DNA of 64,000 bases. Source: Pantoea sp. Mb-10. GTDB taxonomy: Bacteria; Pseudomonadota; Gammaproteobacteria; Enterobacterales; Enterobacteriaceae. The notes beneath the pieces are model-generated. The model saw only the letters and a program-made list of their open reading frames with translations, was not told the DNA's origin and made no database searches. Position 1 is the first letter of the stretch. Every line of letters starts with the position of its first letter. The stretch is taken from NCBI RefSeq assembly GCF_021272205.1, contig NZ_JAJSDX010000006.1, positions 292,320 through 356,319 of the forward strand, written 5' to 3'. Below, piece by piece: positions 63,210 to 64,000 of the stretch. The position numbers and the translations under genes are program-made.

Positions 63210-63721
63210 AGTGCGGGCTCCTTCATCCGTACGGGCTCGTTAATCGGATAGGCGGGGCTGCCGTAGGTGTAACAACTGGTGGTGACCTTCACCTCATCGC
63301 AGGGCAGAAAGTGCACGGTGATGCCGCACACGTCCTGACTGTTGTAGTCGGGCAGCGGGACGGTTTTGCTGTGTTGACGTTTCTGAGCGTCAATACCTTT
63401 TTTCCAGGCAAGATACTTATCCTCATCTGCAAATCCTGGGAAACCTGCTGACGAACCTTGCCCGGTCTCCCAGTCGATACGCACCGTCATGCCCGGCGTC
63501 CAGCGGGCAGGCACACCGTAGCAGCAGCCGCCGCCGCCGCCCTGAAACGGGCCGATAATGTCGATACCCGACTGGTTATCCACGCTGAAGTGGTTGATGG
63601 CCCATTTTGTGTGGTTGATGGCGTCGATAGTGCCGCCGCCTCCGGCCTGCGCGGCAGGCTGGGTGCAGCCTGTTAACAGCAGCAGGCCCGCCAGCAGCGG
63701 GCTAAGTAATGCGTGTTTCAT
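63197..63721 (-). CDS. DUF3304 lipoprotein, putative orphan immunity protein, copy 3
   Basis: This 174-residue lipoprotein (LSPLLAGLLLLTGCTQPAAQ) has the same core as copies 1 and 2. A distinct stretch, WETGQGSSAGFPGFADEDKY, replaces the WETGVGYSMDFPGYQDRQKY of the others. This variable patch is a candidate specificity surface. Same AAGGAACG leader. No full effector follows it. Confidence 0.9.
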   Translation of the reverse strand: MKHALLSPLLAGLLLLTGCTQPAAQAGGGGTIDAINHTKWAINHFSVDNQSGIDIIGPFQGGGGGCCYGVPARWTPGMTVRIDWETGQGSSAGFPGFADEDKYLAWKKGIDAQKRQHSKTVPLPDYNSQDVCGITVHFLPCDEVKVTTSCYTYGSPAYPINEPVRMKEPALCPK

Positions 63722-63767
63722 CTGACGTTCCTTGTAGAAGAGGGATTTAAAAAAGGGAAAAGATTAG

Positions 63768-63887
63768 CTAAACAGCGCCTTTGTGCTGAGGGCAATGCTG
63801 CCCGACCTGCAGCGCGTTGACGGGGAGATGCCCCTGCGCCGGGAACGGCGGCGGCACCCAGGCGAGGTCGGTTTTTATTTCGGACAT
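63768..63887 (-). pseudogene. 39-codon effector leader relic
   Basis: The frame MSEIKTDLAWVPPPFPAQGH ends QHCPQHKGAV-stop and is the deleted remains of another DUF2235 effector. It overlaps the 3' end of the fourth immunity gene by 13 bases. Confidence 0.8.
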
Positions 63888-64000
63888 ATTGCGGGCTCCT
63901 TCATCATGAGGGGCTCTTTTATCGGATAGCCGGCATTTCTCGGCGACCAGCAACTGGTGGTGACCTTCACCTCATCGCAGGGCAGAAAGTGCACGGTGAT
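63875..64000 (-). CDS. DUF3304 lipoprotein, copy 4, C-terminal part (start outside window)
   Basis: From the window end down to the stop TTA at 63875-63877 the minus strand encodes ITVHFLPCDEVKVTTSCWSP then RNAGYPIKEPLMMKEPAICP K. This is the same C-terminus as copy 1, so a fourth immunity-type gene enters from the right. Confidence 0.88.
   Translation of the reverse strand: MTVHFLPCDEVKVTTSCWSPRNAGYPIKEPLMMKEPAICPK

Larger units (their letters stand above)
61142..64000. repeat. Immunity gene/effector-leader tandem duplication array
   Basis: Near-identical units follow each other: 61142-62526, 62514-63209, 63197-63887, and 63875 to beyond the window. Each has one DUF3304 gene and one effector leader or relic, with the same intergenic GACGTTCCTTGTAGAAGAG-type sequence. 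The high identity can drive recombination and may confuse short-read assembly. Confidence 0.85.

Overview
The window reads as chromosomal DNA of a gamma-proteobacterium of the order Enterobacterales. Recognisable genes include fimDFGH, cybB, yebG with a perfect LexA box, fhuE, an H-NS paralogue, nudK and a complete-looking stretch of type VI secretion (T6SS) genes. Gene order is not that of Escherichia coli and most of the window is GC-rich. My best guess is Erwiniaceae (Pantoea/Erwinia/Mixta-like), but genus cannot be fixed from sequence alone.

Layout. 1-3.3 kb: the 3' end of an AT-rich type 1 fimbrial operon (usher fragment, FimF, FimG, FimH adhesin). 3.7-4.2 kb: a small HTH gene coupled to a 61-codon ORF. 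4.6-8 kb: cytochrome b561, a chemoreceptor with a sigma-28-type promoter, a mini membrane protein and SOS-regulated yebG. 8.0-9.4 kb: a HAM1-like/SIR2-like gene pair that resembles the KomB/KomC part of the Kongming anti-phage system. 9.8-11.1 kb: an EAL-domain membrane protein. 11.2-17.7 kb: a seven-gene operon of two flavin monooxygenases, an ABC importer with two binding proteins, and an acetyltransferase, probably for an organosulfur or similar nutrient. 18.2-22.2 kb: a ferric-ion-type ABC importer. 22.3-33.5 kb: NicO metal exporter, FhuE, H-NS paralogue, M20 amidohydrolase, frameshifted alpha/beta hydrolase, RpiR regulator, and a second siderophore receptor with a binding protein. 33.7 kb: a 59-residue KGG stress protein.

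34-39.8 kb is a compact operon joining a 990-residue formate dehydrogenase, a DUF1641 protein and a short-Q-loop cytochrome bd oxidase. This suggests an electron path from formate through quinol to oxygen. 40.1-42.9 kb holds a stress-type SDR and a GH15 hydrolase. 42.9-44.3 kb has no convincing gene. It holds a tandem array of about 149-bp hairpin-rich units, a large imperfect inverted repeat and a short tandem duplication. 44.3-48.3 kb: LysR/SDR pair, DUF1264 lipoprotein, nudK and a DeoR regulator.

48.4-64 kb, all on the minus strand, is a T6SS cluster: tssE, tssJ, tssG, tssF, tssA, tssM, an uncharacterised membrane protein, PAAR, and a DUF2235 (Tle1-like) phospholipase effector. Upstream of the effector lies an array of at least four DUF3304 lipoprotein (putative immunity) genes separated by remnants of former effector genes. 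tssM is split by one in-frame TAG codon, so the apparatus may be inactive or may need readthrough or two-piece assembly.

The strongest points for follow-up are the HAM1-SIR2 pair without an adjacent deaminase, the formate dehydrogenase-DUF1641-bd oxidase operon, the immunity array with effector relics, the tssM nonsense codon, and the repeat block at 42.9-44.3 kb.
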